NCBI GenBank assembly: GCA_903900705.1
Contig: CAIUOG010000176.1
Location: 22,162-86,161, forward strand
DNA length: 64,000 bases
Direction: 5' to 3'
Origin: an uncultured Acidobacteriia bacterium
GTDB lineage: Bacteria > Acidobacteriota > Terriglobia > Bryobacterales > Bryobacteraceae
Positions 27,195 to 36,873 of this stretch are shown in pieces (position 1 is the first letter of the stretch; each line of letters starts with the position of its first letter). Below the pieces are notes generated by a model. The model was not told the origin of the DNA. It saw nothing but the letters and a program-made list of their open reading frames with translations, and did not search any database. The position numbers and the translations under genes are program-made.

Positions 27195-28390
27195 GGGTCT
27201 TCTCCGCTGTCTACCTTGCCGTGGTCCTGGCCGCCACTGTCTCGGTGATGTTTCTCAGTGCTAAATGGGCCACATCGGTTCCCGAGGTCTCGTGCTTCGT
27301 CCTGGCCGCGGTTTGGGGGATCGGCTTCATTATCAGTTCGATACGGGGCGGGTCACTGAAACCGGTGTTCTCCGTGGCACTGGCGCCGCTGGCTGGTGTT
27401 GTGTTGTGGGCCCTGCTGCAGTTGTTGCTGGGAACCACGGTTTATGCCTGGCCGACCCGCATGGCGGCGCTTTACTGGGCCGGAAATCTGGCCGCCTTCT
27501 TTTGCGCCCTGCAGGCTTTTGACGATGCCGACGTGCGGGACCGCCTCCTGCGCTATCTGGTGTTTTTCGGCGCAGTGGTCGCCGCACTTTCCTGTGTGCA
27601 GGCCTTCCTGTCTCTCGGGAAGATCTACTGGAAGTTCATTCCGGACTATCCGCAGGACGTGATTTTCGGACCTTTTGTTTACCGGAATCAGTTTGCGGCT
27701 TTTATTGAAATCATTCTGCCGCTGGCGCTCTATTACGGGATTACTTCCCGGACGAAGAAACTGCTTTACCTCGTCCCGGCAGCCGTTTTGTATGGCGCGG
27801 TGATCGCCTCGGCATCGCGGGCGGGCTTCATCCTGGCGACAGTGGAACTGGGCGCGGTTCCGCTGCTGGCCGCGCGCCGCCATCGCTTTTCGAAATCGCA
27901 GAAAATCAATGGAGCGCTTGCCCTGGTTGCCATGCTGGTCTGGATGGCGGTGCCGGTAGGCCCCGGTACGCTGATCGACAGACTCGAAAAAGCGGACCCA
28001 TTTCAGGCGCGCCGTGAATTCAACGAATCCACGGTACGGATGGTTCGGGACCGCCCGCTGATTGGCTTCGGACTCGGTACGTGGTCGACGGTTTATCCCG
28101 GTTATGCCACCTTTGACGATGGCAAATTCGCGAATCAGGCACATGATGACTGGGCGCAGTGGGCGGCGGAGGGCGGGATTCCCTTATTTCTCCTGATGCT
28201 GGGGCTCGCTGTCTGGGCCGCCGGACGCGGACTGCAAACCGGCTGGGGCATCGGCTTGCCGGTTATCTTCCTGCATTGCGTGGTCGATTATCCAATCCAG
28301 CGGCCCGGCGTTTCGATACTTTTCTTCATCGTCATGGCTGCCGCGGCGGGTGTTTCCAGGCGTGAGGGACGACAACCGGAATCCGCATGA
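27191..28390 (+). CDS. O-antigen ligase/polymerase-family membrane protein
   Basis: 399 residues with about ten membrane helices. The Wzy_C/WaaL signature occurs in the large loop and after it: RDRPLIGFGLGTWSTVYPG and QAHDDWAQWAAEGGIPLFLLML, which includes the conserved His. It would join or polymerise lipid-linked glycan units at the periplasmic face. It is translated together with the preceding TPR-like protein. Confidence 0.85.
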   Translation: MRVFSAVYLAVVLAATVSVMFLSAKWATSVPEVSCFVLAAVWGIGFIISSIRGGSLKPVFSVALAPLAGVVLWALLQLLLGTTVYAWPTRMAALYWAGNLAAFFCALQAFDDADVRDRLLRYLVFFGAVVAALSCVQAFLSLGKIYWKFIPDYPQDVIFGPFVYRNQFAAFIEIILPLALYYGITSRTKKLLYLVPAAVLYGAVIASASRAGFILATVELGAVPLLAARRHRFSKSQKINGALALVAMLVWMAVPVGPGTLIDRLEKADPFQARREFNESTVRMVRDRPLIGFGLGTWSTVYPGYATFDDGKFANQAHDDWAQWAAEGGIPLFLLMLGLAVWAAGRGLQTGWGIGLPVIFLHCVVDYPIQRPGVSILFFIVMAAAAGVSRREGRQPESA

Positions 28391-28415
28391 TCCGCCTGCC
28401 TTAGAATCAAAGCTG

Positions 28416-28826
28416 GTGAACCAATTGGACAACGCGATCTCGGAATATCAGCGGTGGAAGCAGCAGGGTGAGAGTCTGCGCGCGCAGGCAAAGCAGGCAA
28501 TGGAAACCCGTTTCCGCGACCTCCTGACGGAAGCCGCCCGCATTTCGCAGGAGTACCAGTCTGATTTTGGTGCGGCGCTGAAACCGCCCCCGCAGGTGAC
28601 AGCCTTTCGCTTCAAGGCCGCTGCGCCGACGAAGGGAAAGAAGTCCGTGCCGGTTGCCGTGAAGGCCGCGCCCGCCGCGCCGAAAAACGCGGCTCTTGAA
28701 AAGAAGCTCGCACAGGCAAAAACCAAACTGGAAGCCGCGAAGGCAGCCGGGAAACCTACCCGTAACCTGGAAGATAAGGTATATGAGATTGAAGACGAAA
28801 TCCGTCTGGCGTCGGAAAAGATCTGA
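28416..28826 (+). CDS. Small coiled-coil hypothetical protein
   Basis: About 136 residues from GTG 28416; an ATG at 28350 would overlap the upstream gene. The N-terminal helix (NAISEYQRWKQQGESLRAQ) and C-terminal helices (NAALEKKLAQAKTKLEAAKAAGKPT, YEIEDEIRLASEKI) are joined by an Ala/Lys/Pro-rich linker. No signal peptide or membrane segment is present. I do not recognise a family. The basic linker and helices could bind nucleic acid or act as a scaffold. Confidence 0.65.
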   Translation: MNQLDNAISEYQRWKQQGESLRAQAKQAMETRFRDLLTEAARISQEYQSDFGAALKPPPQVTAFRFKAAAPTKGKKSVPVAVKAAPAAPKNAALEKKLAQAKTKLEAAKAAGKPTRNLEDKVYEIEDEIRLASEKI

Positions 28827-28842
28827 CCAGCCTCGCCGGTGT

Positions 28843-29046
28843 TTAATCGTCCCCGCGAAGCCACAACAATAGTCGGGTGACCGGGTTTCGGGGCGCGCGA
28901 CCTCCGCAGACCGGGCATTTGCCTGTGGATTTGCACCCCAGACAGTGTTCGTTTTCGGTATTGAGGTGGGTGTTTAGTCCGCTGCCAAAGCATTCCGGGC
29001 ACAACCCCGAACCCTTGCAGTGGACACACTTTCCTCCGCCCGGCAT
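28843..29046 (-). CDS. Small zinc-ribbon protein with four CxxC motifs
   Basis: 67 residues. CVHCKGSG, CPECFGSG, CLGCKSTG and CPVCGG resemble the CxxCxGxG zinc-binding repeats of DnaJ but lack J and substrate-binding domains. It should bind two zinc ions. It starts 5 nt after the MerR-like stop and is probably co-transcribed with it. Stand-alone DnaJ-type zinc modules have no agreed function; a redox, zinc-storage or assembly role is possible. Confidence 0.78.
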   Translation of the reverse strand: MPGGGKCVHCKGSGLCPECFGSGLNTHLNTENEHCLGCKSTGKCPVCGGRAPRNPVTRLLLWLRGDD

Positions 29047-29051
29047 AAGAA

Positions 29052-29594
29052 CTAGCCCAGTTTGGTCCGCGTGATGACGCCGGAGCCTTCTGATTTCGCC
29101 GGTTTCCGTGCGGGCGCGACCGATGGAGCCGGGGCGGGCGTGGTCTGCGCCGCGGGACCGTGGAAGCGCCGCAACTGATCGGTGACACAGACGAGGAACA
29201 TTGGCTGCTTCGCGTTCTTCAGCACGTCGATTACGCGGCCAGGCTCATCTTCGAGATAAATGTTCTTGCCGTCGGTAATCAGGTGGATATCGTGCTCGCC
29301 AGCGAGTGACTCGCCGAGCCGTTTGCCCATTTCACGCTGCAGAAACCGCAGGACCCGGCGGATCTTCTGGAGCGAAAACCCTTTGCGCCGCAGTTCCGCA
29401 ATGACCGAAACCTCCACAACCTCCTGCGCCATGTAAACGCGCCGGTGGCCTTCCTGCCGCGGAGAAACGACGCTGCGTTCGTCCCACCACTGCAGTTGCC
29501 GCAGGCTCACGCCGGCGATCCGGGCCACATCGCCGCTGGTGTAGCGTTCCTGATCGGGTGGAGTTACGGAGAGGTCCTTTTTTGTTTTGAACAT
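29052..29594 (-). CDS. MerR-family transcriptional regulator
   Basis: 180 residues. The N-terminal winged helix (about 16-85) reads YTSGDVARIAGVSLRQLQWWDE, with RRVYMAQEVVEVSVI and the coiled helix FSLQKIRRVLRFLQREM. The middle (about 100-145, DIHLITDGKNIYLEDEPG) is a small domain found in some actinobacterial and acidobacterial MerR-like proteins. No metal-binding Cys cluster is present, so it is not a classical metal sensor. AGAGG precedes the ATG, and TAGAAT boxes lie about 35-45 nt upstream. Confidence 0.85.
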   Translation of the reverse strand: MFKTKKDLSVTPPDQERYTSGDVARIAGVSLRQLQWWDERSVVSPRQEGHRRVYMAQEVVEVSVIAELRRKGFSLQKIRRVLRFLQREMGKRLGESLAGEHDIHLITDGKNIYLEDEPGRVIDVLKNAKQPMFLVCVTDQLRRFHGPAAQTTPAPAPSVAPARKPAKSEGSGVITRTKLG

Positions 29595-29662
29595 TTTGCG
29601 CTGCCTCTGTTACCTGAATCCGAGCACTAAGGATTCTACCAGATTGTACCGGACCAGACTGG

Positions 29663-31084
29663 TCAGCGCTTGAGCGGGTCTTCCACCCAGGGCGGCGTTG
29701 CGTCGATGAGAGCCCCCAGCCCGGGTTCGGTTTCCATGATTCTCTGCTTCATTTCCCACGCGATTTCGCGGTAGCTGAAGTGTCCCTTCACGCCGCTGCG
29801 CACGCGTGAAATGTACTCCACTTCGGCGAAATCCATCTTAAACAGGAAACGGGAGCGCGCGCCGAAGGGCAGCAGATACTCGCGGGCGGGACCTGGCAAC
29901 TCCCGCATTGCCTGGAGCGCCCGGTCCATGGCGGCGCGGTAGGCGGCTTCCGCTTCCGGCGCTTCTTTGAGAACGGCGGGCACATCGTAGCCGTGCAGGC
30001 CCGAATACGCCTGGCGGTACTGATGGCAGCGACGGTGCCGGTGCATGTCCCGGTAGGCGCCGATATCGATCAGCATGTCGAAGCAATATTGCCCGCCGCG
30101 GAAGCCGCGCAGCAGATCGTCCCGCTTGCCGCGCGACTTCGTTGCCGCTTCCAGCACTTCCAGTTTCCGCGTGGAACTCCACTCCTGCACCGTCTCATAG
30201 AGATCCCGGAAGGGCGCATCGCATACCGGGTAGAGCAGCGTGGCGGCGATTTCGGAAAGCGTATCGAGGGGACGAATCAGGTCCACCCGTTTTGCGTCCC
30301 CCACGCCGACCTTCAGGTTGGCGGCAGCCCAGGTTGCGACGTCTTCATTCGACTGCCGCAGGTGTTCATCGGGATCGGCATGCCGGGCCAGTGTCGGCGC
30401 CAGTGGTTCATTGCGCTCGGCGTCCCACACGCATTCCGGAACTTCCGCACAGGCCCCGGCAATTTCGAGGCCCAGTTCCCGGACCTCGCCGTAGGGAGAA
30501 ACGCGCAGCCGCCGGATCTGCTTCTCCAGCGTACGGATACTGGTGACCTGGCCGACATTGGTGGGCACGCCCCAGAACAGCAGATAGCGGGCGACGTCGA
30601 ACGCGCGGGCGGCGATGTTGCGCCCGTAGGCCTCGGGCTTCATGGTTTCCGGGCAGGGGAGTTTCACGCGCAGATGGGCATCCATCCTGGTGTGGATGTC
30701 CTTGTAGGCGGCCAGCAGCGCATCGCCCTCGGCTCGATACCGCTCTGCTTGGGCGTCTTCCAGTTCCGGCGGCGTGATGAAGCCGCTTTTTGAAAAATCC
30801 TGGTAGCGGGAGGACTTCGCCTGGCCGTCCCACAGGACTTCATCCTCAATCTCACTGGCGGCCAACTCGCTGATGCCCTCAAAGCAGAGCACGGTATGGC
30901 CGAGGTCCGCAATCGACTGGTGGCCGTATTGGAAGTAATAACTTTCGAGGAACTGCTGGGTGTTATGGGTTCTGACCCATTCGATGGACTGCCGGATGGA
31001 ATCGGCGGACCGGCTGTACCGCGCGAGCGCATAGGCGCTCTTTTCCGGCGGCATGGGAGCGATAGTGAGAACTCGTTTAGCCAA
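29663..31084 (-). CDS. thyX: Tandem ThyX-like FAD-dependent thymidylate synthase
   Basis: 473 residues, about twice a normal ThyX (220-260). The first half aligns with the ThyX core ([19 protein letters not shown] ... [10 protein letters not shown]): it keeps the Ser/Arg/Tyr end of the signature but has no RHR. The second half has [17 protein letters not shown], which keeps RHR but lacks the downstream SxR, followed by the ThyX-like [20 protein letters not shown]. Together they cover both parts of RHRxxSxNExSxRY. ThyX makes dTMP from dUMP with methylene-tetrahydrofolate and FAD. Divergence from dut, which supplies dUMP, supports the function. Start chosen: TTG 31084, six bases after TATCAT. 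Confidence 0.83.
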   Translation of the reverse strand: MAKRVLTIAPMPPEKSAYALARYSRSADSIRQSIEWVRTHNTQQFLESYYFQYGHQSIADLGHTVLCFEGISELAASEIEDEVLWDGQAKSSRYQDFSKSGFITPPELEDAQAERYRAEGDALLAAYKDIHTRMDAHLRVKLPCPETMKPEAYGRNIAARAFDVARYLLFWGVPTNVGQVTSIRTLEKQIRRLRVSPYGEVRELGLEIAGACAEVPECVWDAERNEPLAPTLARHADPDEHLRQSNEDVATWAAANLKVGVGDAKRVDLIRPLDTLSEIAATLLYPVCDAPFRDLYETVQEWSSTRKLEVLEAATKSRGKRDDLLRGFRGGQYCFDMLIDIGAYRDMHRHRRCHQYRQAYSGLHGYDVPAVLKEAPEAEAAYRAAMDRALQAMRELPGPAREYLLPFGARSRFLFKMDFAEVEYISRVRSGVKGHFSYREIAWEMKQRIMETEPGLGALIDATPPWVEDPLKR

Positions 31085-31089
31085 ACGGC

Positions 31090-31096
31090 TATGATA
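31090..31096. promoter_or_regulatory. Bidirectional -10 element serving leaderless thyX and dut
   Basis: TATGATA reads TATGAT on the plus strand and TATCAT on the minus strand. Exactly six bases separate each from a TTG start (dut at 31102, thyX at 31084). No ribosome site fits in either gap. One palindromic box appears to drive both genes as leaderless transcripts. Confidence 0.7.
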
Positions 31097-31101
31097 ACGG
31101 G

Positions 31102-31533
31102 TTGCTGGTAAAGATCAGAAGACTACATCAAGACGCGCTCATTCCGCGCTACGCACACGGGCCGGAAGAGGATGCCGGCATGGATCTTCACGCGGTGGAA
31201 CAGGTCGCGCTGGCGCCGGGTGAACGGAAGCTGGTGCCGACCGGACTGGCGATCGAATTGCCCGCCGGCTTTGAGGCGCAGTTGCGGCCGCGCAGCGGTC
31301 TGGCTCTGAAGTATGGCATTACGCTGCCCAACAGCCCGGCGACTATTGATCCTGGCTATCGCGGCGAAATCAAGGTGATTCTGCAGAATACGGGCTCCGC
31401 GCCGTTTACGGTGGAACCCGGTGAGCGCATCGCACAGATGGTGATCGCGCGGTATGAGGCGATCGAGTGGGAAGAAGCGGAACTCGGAGAATCGCTGCGC
31501 GGCGAAGGCGGTTTCGGCTCCACCGGCCGCTGA
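31102..31533 (+). CDS. dut: dUTP diphosphatase
   Basis: 143 residues, the normal trimeric dUTPase size. Motifs: EDAGMDLHA (1), [11 protein letters not shown] (2), [16 protein letters not shown] (3), [12 protein letters not shown] (4) and [10 protein letters not shown] (5), all intact. It converts dUTP to dUMP and pyrophosphate, which limits uracil misincorporation and feeds thymidylate synthesis by the divergent ThyX. It starts at TTG 31102 (MLVKIRRL), preceded six bases by TATGAT. Confidence 0.96.
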   Translation: MLVKIRRLHQDALIPRYAHGPEEDAGMDLHAVEQVALAPGERKLVPTGLAIELPAGFEAQLRPRSGLALKYGITLPNSPATIDPGYRGEIKVILQNTGSAPFTVEPGERIAQMVIARYEAIEWEEAELGESLRGEGGFGSTGR

Positions 31534-31546
31534 GGGCGGCGGAGCC
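31516..31546. terminator. GC-rich hairpin at the dut 3' end
   Basis: GGCTCC (31516-31521) pairs with GGAGCC (31541-31546) and GCCGC with GCGGC inside, around the dut stop codon. There is no U-tract, so termination is uncertain. It separates convergent dut and dnaJ. Confidence 0.35.
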
Positions 31547-31549
31547 GGT

Positions 31550-31577
31550 CAGCCTACATGAACCAGCCTACATGAAA
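31550..31577. repeat. 14-bp tandem duplication across the dnaJ stop
   Basis: CAGCCTACATGAAC (31550-31563) is followed directly by CAGCCTACATGAAA (31564-31577). On the minus strand this duplicates the last Phe-Met-stop codons of dnaJ just beyond the real stop. Confidence 0.82.
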
Positions 31578-32695
31578 TAGTCTTTGACCTTTTCGAGGAG
31601 CCCCTTCTCATGGGGCTCGTTGTTCACTGGCAGGGAATCTTCCAGTTGCTCGAAGATTTTCCGCTGGTCTTTGGTGAGCTTGGTGGGGATTTTGACAATC
31701 ACCTGCACCACCAGGTCGCCACGTCCCCGGCCCTGTACTTCCGCGATGCCCCGGCCCTTGACCCGCAGTTCCGTGCCGCTCTGCGTCCCTTCCGGAATGT
31801 CGATCTTGTGCGGACCTTCGAGCGTGGGCACCTCAATGGACGCGCCGAGCACGGCCTGCGCGATGTTGATGGGCACCGTGCAGTGGAGGTCATTTTCGCG
31901 CCGTTCGAAGATGGGATGCTCCTTCACGGAGAAGAAGATGTAGAGATCCCCGTTCGGGCCGCCATTGGCGCCAGGCTGTCCCTCAGCCGAAACGCGCAGC
32001 CGGTTTCCATCCGCGATACCGGCGGGCACGGAGACCTTCAGCCGCTTCTGGACGTGTTTGTAGCCTTCGCCCTTGCAGTCTTTGCAGACGTTTTTGACGA
32101 TCTGGCCCGCGCCGCCGCAGTGCGAGCAGGTCCGCCGCACGGAAAGGAAGCCCTGCGTGTAGATCTGTTCGCCGCGCCCGTGGCAACCGGGGCAGGTGAT
32201 GGTGCCGGAACCGGGTTCCGCGCCCTTGCCCATGCAGCGCGCGCAGGGTTCCAGCTTCGGGACCTGAATCTCGACGGACTTGCCAAAGGCGGCTTCCTCA
32301 AAGGTCAGCGTCAGGTCGTAACGAAGGTCGTCGCCCTTGACCGGTCGGCTGCGTCCGCCGCCGCGCTGCTGGCCGCCGAACATGTCGCCAAAGCCAAAGA
32401 CCTGGCTGAGCAGATCGCCCAGATCCATGTTGTTGGGGTCGAAGCCTCCGCCCCCGCCCATGCCGGAGAGACCCTGGTGGCCGTAAGCGTCATAGGCGGC
32501 GCGCTTCTGGGGGTCTGACAGGACGCCGTAAGCCTCGGCTGCTTCCTTGAACTTTTCTTCGGCTTCGTGATCGCCTGGATTGCGGTCCGGATGGAACTGC
32601 ATGGCGAGCTTGCGGTAAGCGCCCTTCAGTTCCTGCTCTCCCGCGCCCTTGCTGACGCCGAGCACTTCGTAATAATCGCGTTTTGTGGCCGGCAT
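31568..32695 (-). CDS. dnaJ: Chaperone DnaJ
   Basis: 375 residues with the full type I layout. The J domain (1-70) has the HPD motif ([12 protein letters not shown]). A Gly-rich linker (about 75-110) follows. The zinc domain has four CxxCxGxG units ([32 protein letters not shown]), and the C-terminal substrate-binding domains complete it. It stimulates DnaK ATP hydrolysis. It is the last gene of hrcA-grpE-dnaJ, 13 nt after grpE. No dnaK is in the window. Confidence 0.97.
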   Translation of the reverse strand: MPATKRDYYEVLGVSKGAGEQELKGAYRKLAMQFHPDRNPGDHEAEEKFKEAAEAYGVLSDPQKRAAYDAYGHQGLSGMGGGGGFDPNNMDLGDLLSQVFGFGDMFGGQQRGGGRSRPVKGDDLRYDLTLTFEEAAFGKSVEIQVPKLEPCARCMGKGAEPGSGTITCPGCHGRGEQIYTQGFLSVRRTCSHCGGAGQIVKNVCKDCKGEGYKHVQKRLKVSVPAGIADGNRLRVSAEGQPGANGGPNGDLYIFFSVKEHPIFERRENDLHCTVPINIAQAVLGASIEVPTLEGPHKIDIPEGTQSGTELRVKGRGIAEVQGRGRGDLVVQVIVKIPTKLTKDQRKIFEQLEDSLPVNNEPHEKGLLEKVKDYFM

Positions 32696-32708
32696 TTACT
32701 TCTGGATT

Positions 32709-33248
32709 TTACGGCTTGACCGCGACTCTCACCATGGAGGGACGCAGCAGCTTTCCTTTAAAGTTATAGCCGCGCTGGAATTCGCCCAGCACGGTGTTGT
32801 CGGGCGCGTCCTCGGTGGGCACGCGCTCAATCGCCTGATGCAGATGAGGGTCGAACGGCTGACCTTCGGCTTCGATGGGTTCGAGGCCCAGTTTCTTCAG
32901 CGAGTCCGCCATGCGCGAGTAAATCATTTCGACGCCTCGGGCATACTCCGGACTGGGGCACTCCGACTTCAGCGCGCGCTCAAAATCGTCCAGCACCGGG
33001 AGCAGTTCCTTCACCGCTTCCATGCTGGCGTATTGCAGATAATCCGAGCGCTCGCGTTCGGTTCTTTTCCGGAAATTATCGAATTCCGCCTGCCGGCGAA
33101 GGAGAAGTTCGCGGAGCTCCTCACGGTCCGCCTTAATATTGTCGCGGTCTGCGCGCAGCTGCGCCAGTTCGTCTGCTCCGGCTTCGTTCTGCACCGGTGT
33201 TTCTTCAGCCACGTTTTCCGCCTTCACTTCGTTGTTTTCCACGTTCAA
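32709..33248 (-). CDS. grpE: Nucleotide exchange factor GrpE
   Basis: 179 residues: long N-terminal coiled coil (about 25-75, DRDNIKADREELRELLLRRQAEFDNFRKR), then the beta-wing head (EPIEAEGQPFDPHLHQAIERVPTEDAPDNTVLGEFQRGYNF), which matches GrpE (PROSITE-like region with final GYNFKGKLLRPSMVRV). It exchanges ADP on DnaK. The start is TTG 33248, with TAACCT five bases upstream, so this gene may also have its own leaderless transcript within the hrcA-grpE-dnaJ unit. Confidence 0.95.
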   Translation of the reverse strand: MNVENNEVKAENVAEETPVQNEAGADELAQLRADRDNIKADREELRELLLRRQAEFDNFRKRTERERSDYLQYASMEAVKELLPVLDDFERALKSECPSPEYARGVEMIYSRMADSLKKLGLEPIEAEGQPFDPHLHQAIERVPTEDAPDNTVLGEFQRGYNFKGKLLRPSMVRVAVKP

Positions 33249-33313
33249 AACTCAGGTTAGCATCTGAGCCGCAGACAGGTTGTCGCGGCCACTACCAGGA
33301 ATTACGCCAATGG

Positions 33314-34351
33314 TCAGGCGAGTGTTTCAAAAGTCCGGCCGATTTGCTGCACGGCGGAAATTACGCGTTCGTAGTGCATCCTCATCGGTCCGAGCACGGC
33401 AATCTGCGTCCGGACTCCGGACGGCATATCGACCGTCACCCCTATTAGAGTCAGTTCCCGCATTGCGGGATGCGCGTCTTCGAGGCCAACGTGAATACCG
33501 ATCTTCCCCTGCGACGCTTCGAGGAAGCGATCAAGCAGCGCGACCACCCGCTTCTTCTCTTCGAGGGCCTGGAAAAGCTCCCGCATGCGCTCGCGTGTCA
33601 GGTGCAGGTCCAGGCCTACCAGCCAGGAGGTGCCGTCCATTTCGACCTGCGGATCCCGGTCGACCAGCAGTAGTCCCTTTTCGCAAAGCAGTGTCAGTTG
33701 CTGCAGCACCGCATCGTACATGGCGCGTTCGTGTTCGATGCGACGCAGTAGCTCGGCGCGGGCGCGTTCGAGCGTCCAGCCAGCGAAATTGACGTTCACG
33801 TAGTTCCGGATGGTCGCAAGTTCGTCCTGGGTCAGCGTCCGGTCCAGCGTCACCACCCGATTGCGAACCATGTGGTCCCGGGTCGCGACGATCATCAGGA
33901 CGCGCCGGTCCGAAAGTGCTACCAGTTCGAGATGTTCCAGTTCCTGGCTCGTGCGGGGCAGGGCGGCGGCAATACCCACGTTGCGGGTCATTTCCGTCAG
34001 CACGCGCGACGCGATGGCAACCCTCTCTTCAAGGGACTCGCCCATCTGCATCTGGTTAAAAATACGATCCCGATCCGGCGCGGAGAGGGGTTTGCCGGAG
34101 ACGGTTCGGGCGAAATCGCGAAAGGCTTTATCGGTGGGGATGCGTCCGGCCGAGGTGTGCGGCTGCGCGAGATAGCCCTCATCCGCCAGATCCGCCATAA
34201 CGTTTCGGATAGTGGCGGGACTCAGGGCGAGGTGGCGCAGACGCGAAAGCGTACGGGACCCCACCGGCTCGCCATTCTCGATGTAGGCGCGCACGATCAG
34301 GTGCAGAATCTCACGTTCTCTCGAATTCAACTGCCTGCCGGAAAAGACCAT
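33314..34351 (-). CDS. hrcA: Heat-inducible transcription repressor HrcA
   Basis: 345 residues from ATG 34351 (MVFSGRQLNSREREIL), the usual HrcA start; a longer in-frame ATG at 34465 would lie in the metK promoter. The winged helix covers about 5-75 (EPVGSRTLSRLRHLALSPATIRNVMADLADEGYLAQPHTSAGRIPTD is diagnostic in pattern). The GAF-like inducer domain follows. It should repress chaperone genes through CIRCE elements. I looked for CIRCE near this operon and metK and found none, so its operator may be elsewhere. Confidence 0.95.
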   Translation of the reverse strand: MVFSGRQLNSREREILHLIVRAYIENGEPVGSRTLSRLRHLALSPATIRNVMADLADEGYLAQPHTSAGRIPTDKAFRDFARTVSGKPLSAPDRDRIFNQMQMGESLEERVAIASRVLTEMTRNVGIAAALPRTSQELEHLELVALSDRRVLMIVATRDHMVRNRVVTLDRTLTQDELATIRNYVNVNFAGWTLERARAELLRRIEHERAMYDAVLQQLTLLCEKGLLLVDRDPQVEMDGTSWLVGLDLHLTRERMRELFQALEEKKRVVALLDRFLEASQGKIGIHVGLEDAHPAMRELTLIGVTVDMPSGVRTQIAVLGPMRMHYERVISAVQQIGRTFETLA

Positions 34352-34421
34352 CCCAGCCCCGGAACTCCTGTATCCAAATATATAACGGAAGTCTGTGTCA
34401 CCACGGCGCCCGCCGTTGGGA

Positions 34422-34451
34422 TTGACGGCACCGCAGGCCCTTCTGTAGAAT
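34422..34451 (+). promoter_or_regulatory. Sigma-70-type promoter of metK
   Basis: TTGACG (34422-34427), 18-bp spacer, TAGAAT (34446-34451). Transcription would begin near 34458, giving a leader of about 65 nt. The leader contains a small hairpin, CTGCAA/TTGCAG (34480-34496). No recognisable SAM-riboswitch core is present. Confidence 0.7.
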
Positions 34452-34524
34452 GAAAGTTTGTTCAAATTGTATTTCCCGCCTGCAATGTTCTTGCAGTAGT
34501 CCTCATTCTGAAACCGGAGAGTTC

Positions 34525-35676
<1,152 letters not shown>

Positions 35677-35694
35677 TTCAGCCAGCGGCAATCG

Positions 35695-35735
35695 AGGCCG
35701 GTGACTCCGTTCGCGGAAGTCACCGGCCTTTCTTA
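35695..35735 (+). terminator. Rho-independent terminator of metK
   Basis: AGGCCGGTGACT pairs with AGTCACCGGCCT, and an inner CCG-TTCG-CGG closes with a UUCG tetraloop; one A is bulged. TTTCTT follows. This is a strong intrinsic terminator. Confidence 0.9.
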
Positions 35736-35744
35736 TTGACTATC

Positions 35745-35909
35745 ATGTGTGCCTGTGGATGTTTCTTCCTCGCCGTGGTCGCAGCAGCGCTGGGTTATTG
35801 CGCGCTGCACGGAATGTGGATTCTCTTTTCGGTGATCGTCGTCGTTTCCGTGGTGGTGGGCTGGTTCGGCCGCAAGGCGGCGGACTGGCGTCCCGCGCCT
35901 AAGAAGTAG
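35745..35909 (+). CDS. Small Cys-containing membrane protein
   Basis: An ATG at 35745 opens a 54-codon frame ending in TAG at 35907-35909. The product begins MCACGCFFLAVVAAALGYC, forms two hydrophobic segments (about 6-22 and 26-44) and ends with a basic tail (GRKAADWRPAPKK). This hydrophobic-then-basic layout is typical of real small membrane proteins. The start lies just after the metK terminator and there is no clear ribosome site; TATCAT overlaps the start. The 3' end overlaps the convergent dehydrogenase by 11 nt. Function unknown. Confidence 0.55.
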   Translation: MCACGCFFLAVVAAALGYCALHGMWILFSVIVVVSVVVGWFGRKAADWRPAPKK

Positions 35910-36867
35910 TCAGCAGCACTTTTAAAACACCTTTTCGCGCCGCTCTTTCGAAACCTTTCGGGGCTTCGGTCAGCGGGAGACGGTCGGCGATCATCGATGC
36001 CACGTCCACCGCTCCGCGCTCCAGAAGCGCGAGAGCCGGTTCAAACCGTCCGCAGCGTGAACCCACCAGGGTGACTTCGTTCACGATCACGGGCGCCGTG
36101 TCGATGGCCACAGACCCGTGAACGGTGGACTTCATGATGACGACGCCGCAGGGTTCCACCATCCGGATTGCCGCGCGGAGGCCGTCGGGCGAGCCGGTGG
36201 AATCCACCACCCAGCGGTACGCGGCTTCGGGCAGGGTCTCTCCCGCTAAATCCCCCACAACTTCGACCGTCACGCCGCGGCGTTCCGCGATGGCGAGTTT
36301 CTCCCGATGACGACCAAACTGATGGACGCGGCAGCCGTGCGCCTGTAAAACCTGCCCGATCAGCAGTCCCAGTTTGCCGTCGCCGAGCACGGCAACCGGA
36401 CTCCCGGCCGGAATCGCCACCTGGTCGAGAATCTGGCAGGCGGCGGCGAGTGGCTCGGTGAACACGGCAATCTCGTCGGGAACGGTGTCCGGCACCACGT
36501 GCAGATTGTGTTCGGGCAAAGTGAGGAACTCCCGAAAGGCGCCCGGATGCCGCACGATCCCCAGTACCGTCCGGTGCGGGCAATGCCGTCCCAGCCCCCG
36601 CCGGCACCAGGCGCAGTTCGTGCAGGCCAGATTGATTTCACCCACCACACGTTTGCCGCGGAGGGCGGGGGAGTCCGCTTCCACGACCTCACCCACGAAT
36701 TCATGGCCGGGGGTGCCGCTGAAACCGTAGTAGCCACGTTGCAATTCGAGGTCGGTATTACAGATGCCGCCCGTCAGCAATCGAATCCTCGCAAAGCCCT
36801 CGGGGCGGGGAGGCTCGGGCGTTTCGCGCAACTCCACCTTCCCGTTTTCCAGATACACGGAAACCAT
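35899..36867 (-). CDS. Zinc-dependent medium-chain alcohol dehydrogenase
   Basis: 322 residues, short for the MDR family (usually 340-370). The catalytic zinc site is C36 (GGICNTD) and H55-E56 (PGHEFVGEV). The structural zinc loop is CTNCAWCRRGLGRHC. The NAD(P) fold is VAVLGDGKLGLLIGQVL, in which the usual GxGxxG appears as GDGKLG. It is closest in type to threonine/sorbitol dehydrogenase-like enzymes. The substrate is unknown. ATG 36867 is preceded 7 nt by TATCAT on the minus strand. Confidence 0.88.
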   Translation of the reverse strand: MVSVYLENGKVELRETPEPPRPEGFARIRLLTGGICNTDLELQRGYYGFSGTPGHEFVGEVVEADSPALRGKRVVGEINLACTNCAWCRRGLGRHCPHRTVLGIVRHPGAFREFLTLPEHNLHVVPDTVPDEIAVFTEPLAAACQILDQVAIPAGSPVAVLGDGKLGLLIGQVLQAHGCRVHQFGRHREKLAIAERRGVTVEVVGDLAGETLPEAAYRWVVDSTGSPDGLRAAIRMVEPCGVVIMKSTVHGSVAIDTAPVIVNEVTLVGSRCGRFEPALALLERGAVDVASMIADRLPLTEAPKGFERAARKGVLKVLLTTS

Positions 36868-36873
36868 AAGCGT

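Noticed and set aside
33249..34524. CIRCE operator for HrcA
   Set aside because: I looked for TTAGCACTC-N9-GAGTGCTAA in the hrcA/grpE/metK gaps and found no acceptable match.
34452..34524. SAM riboswitch in the metK leader
   Set aside because: The leader is about 65 nt with one six-bp hairpin; it lacks any known SAM-riboswitch core and is too short for SAM-I.
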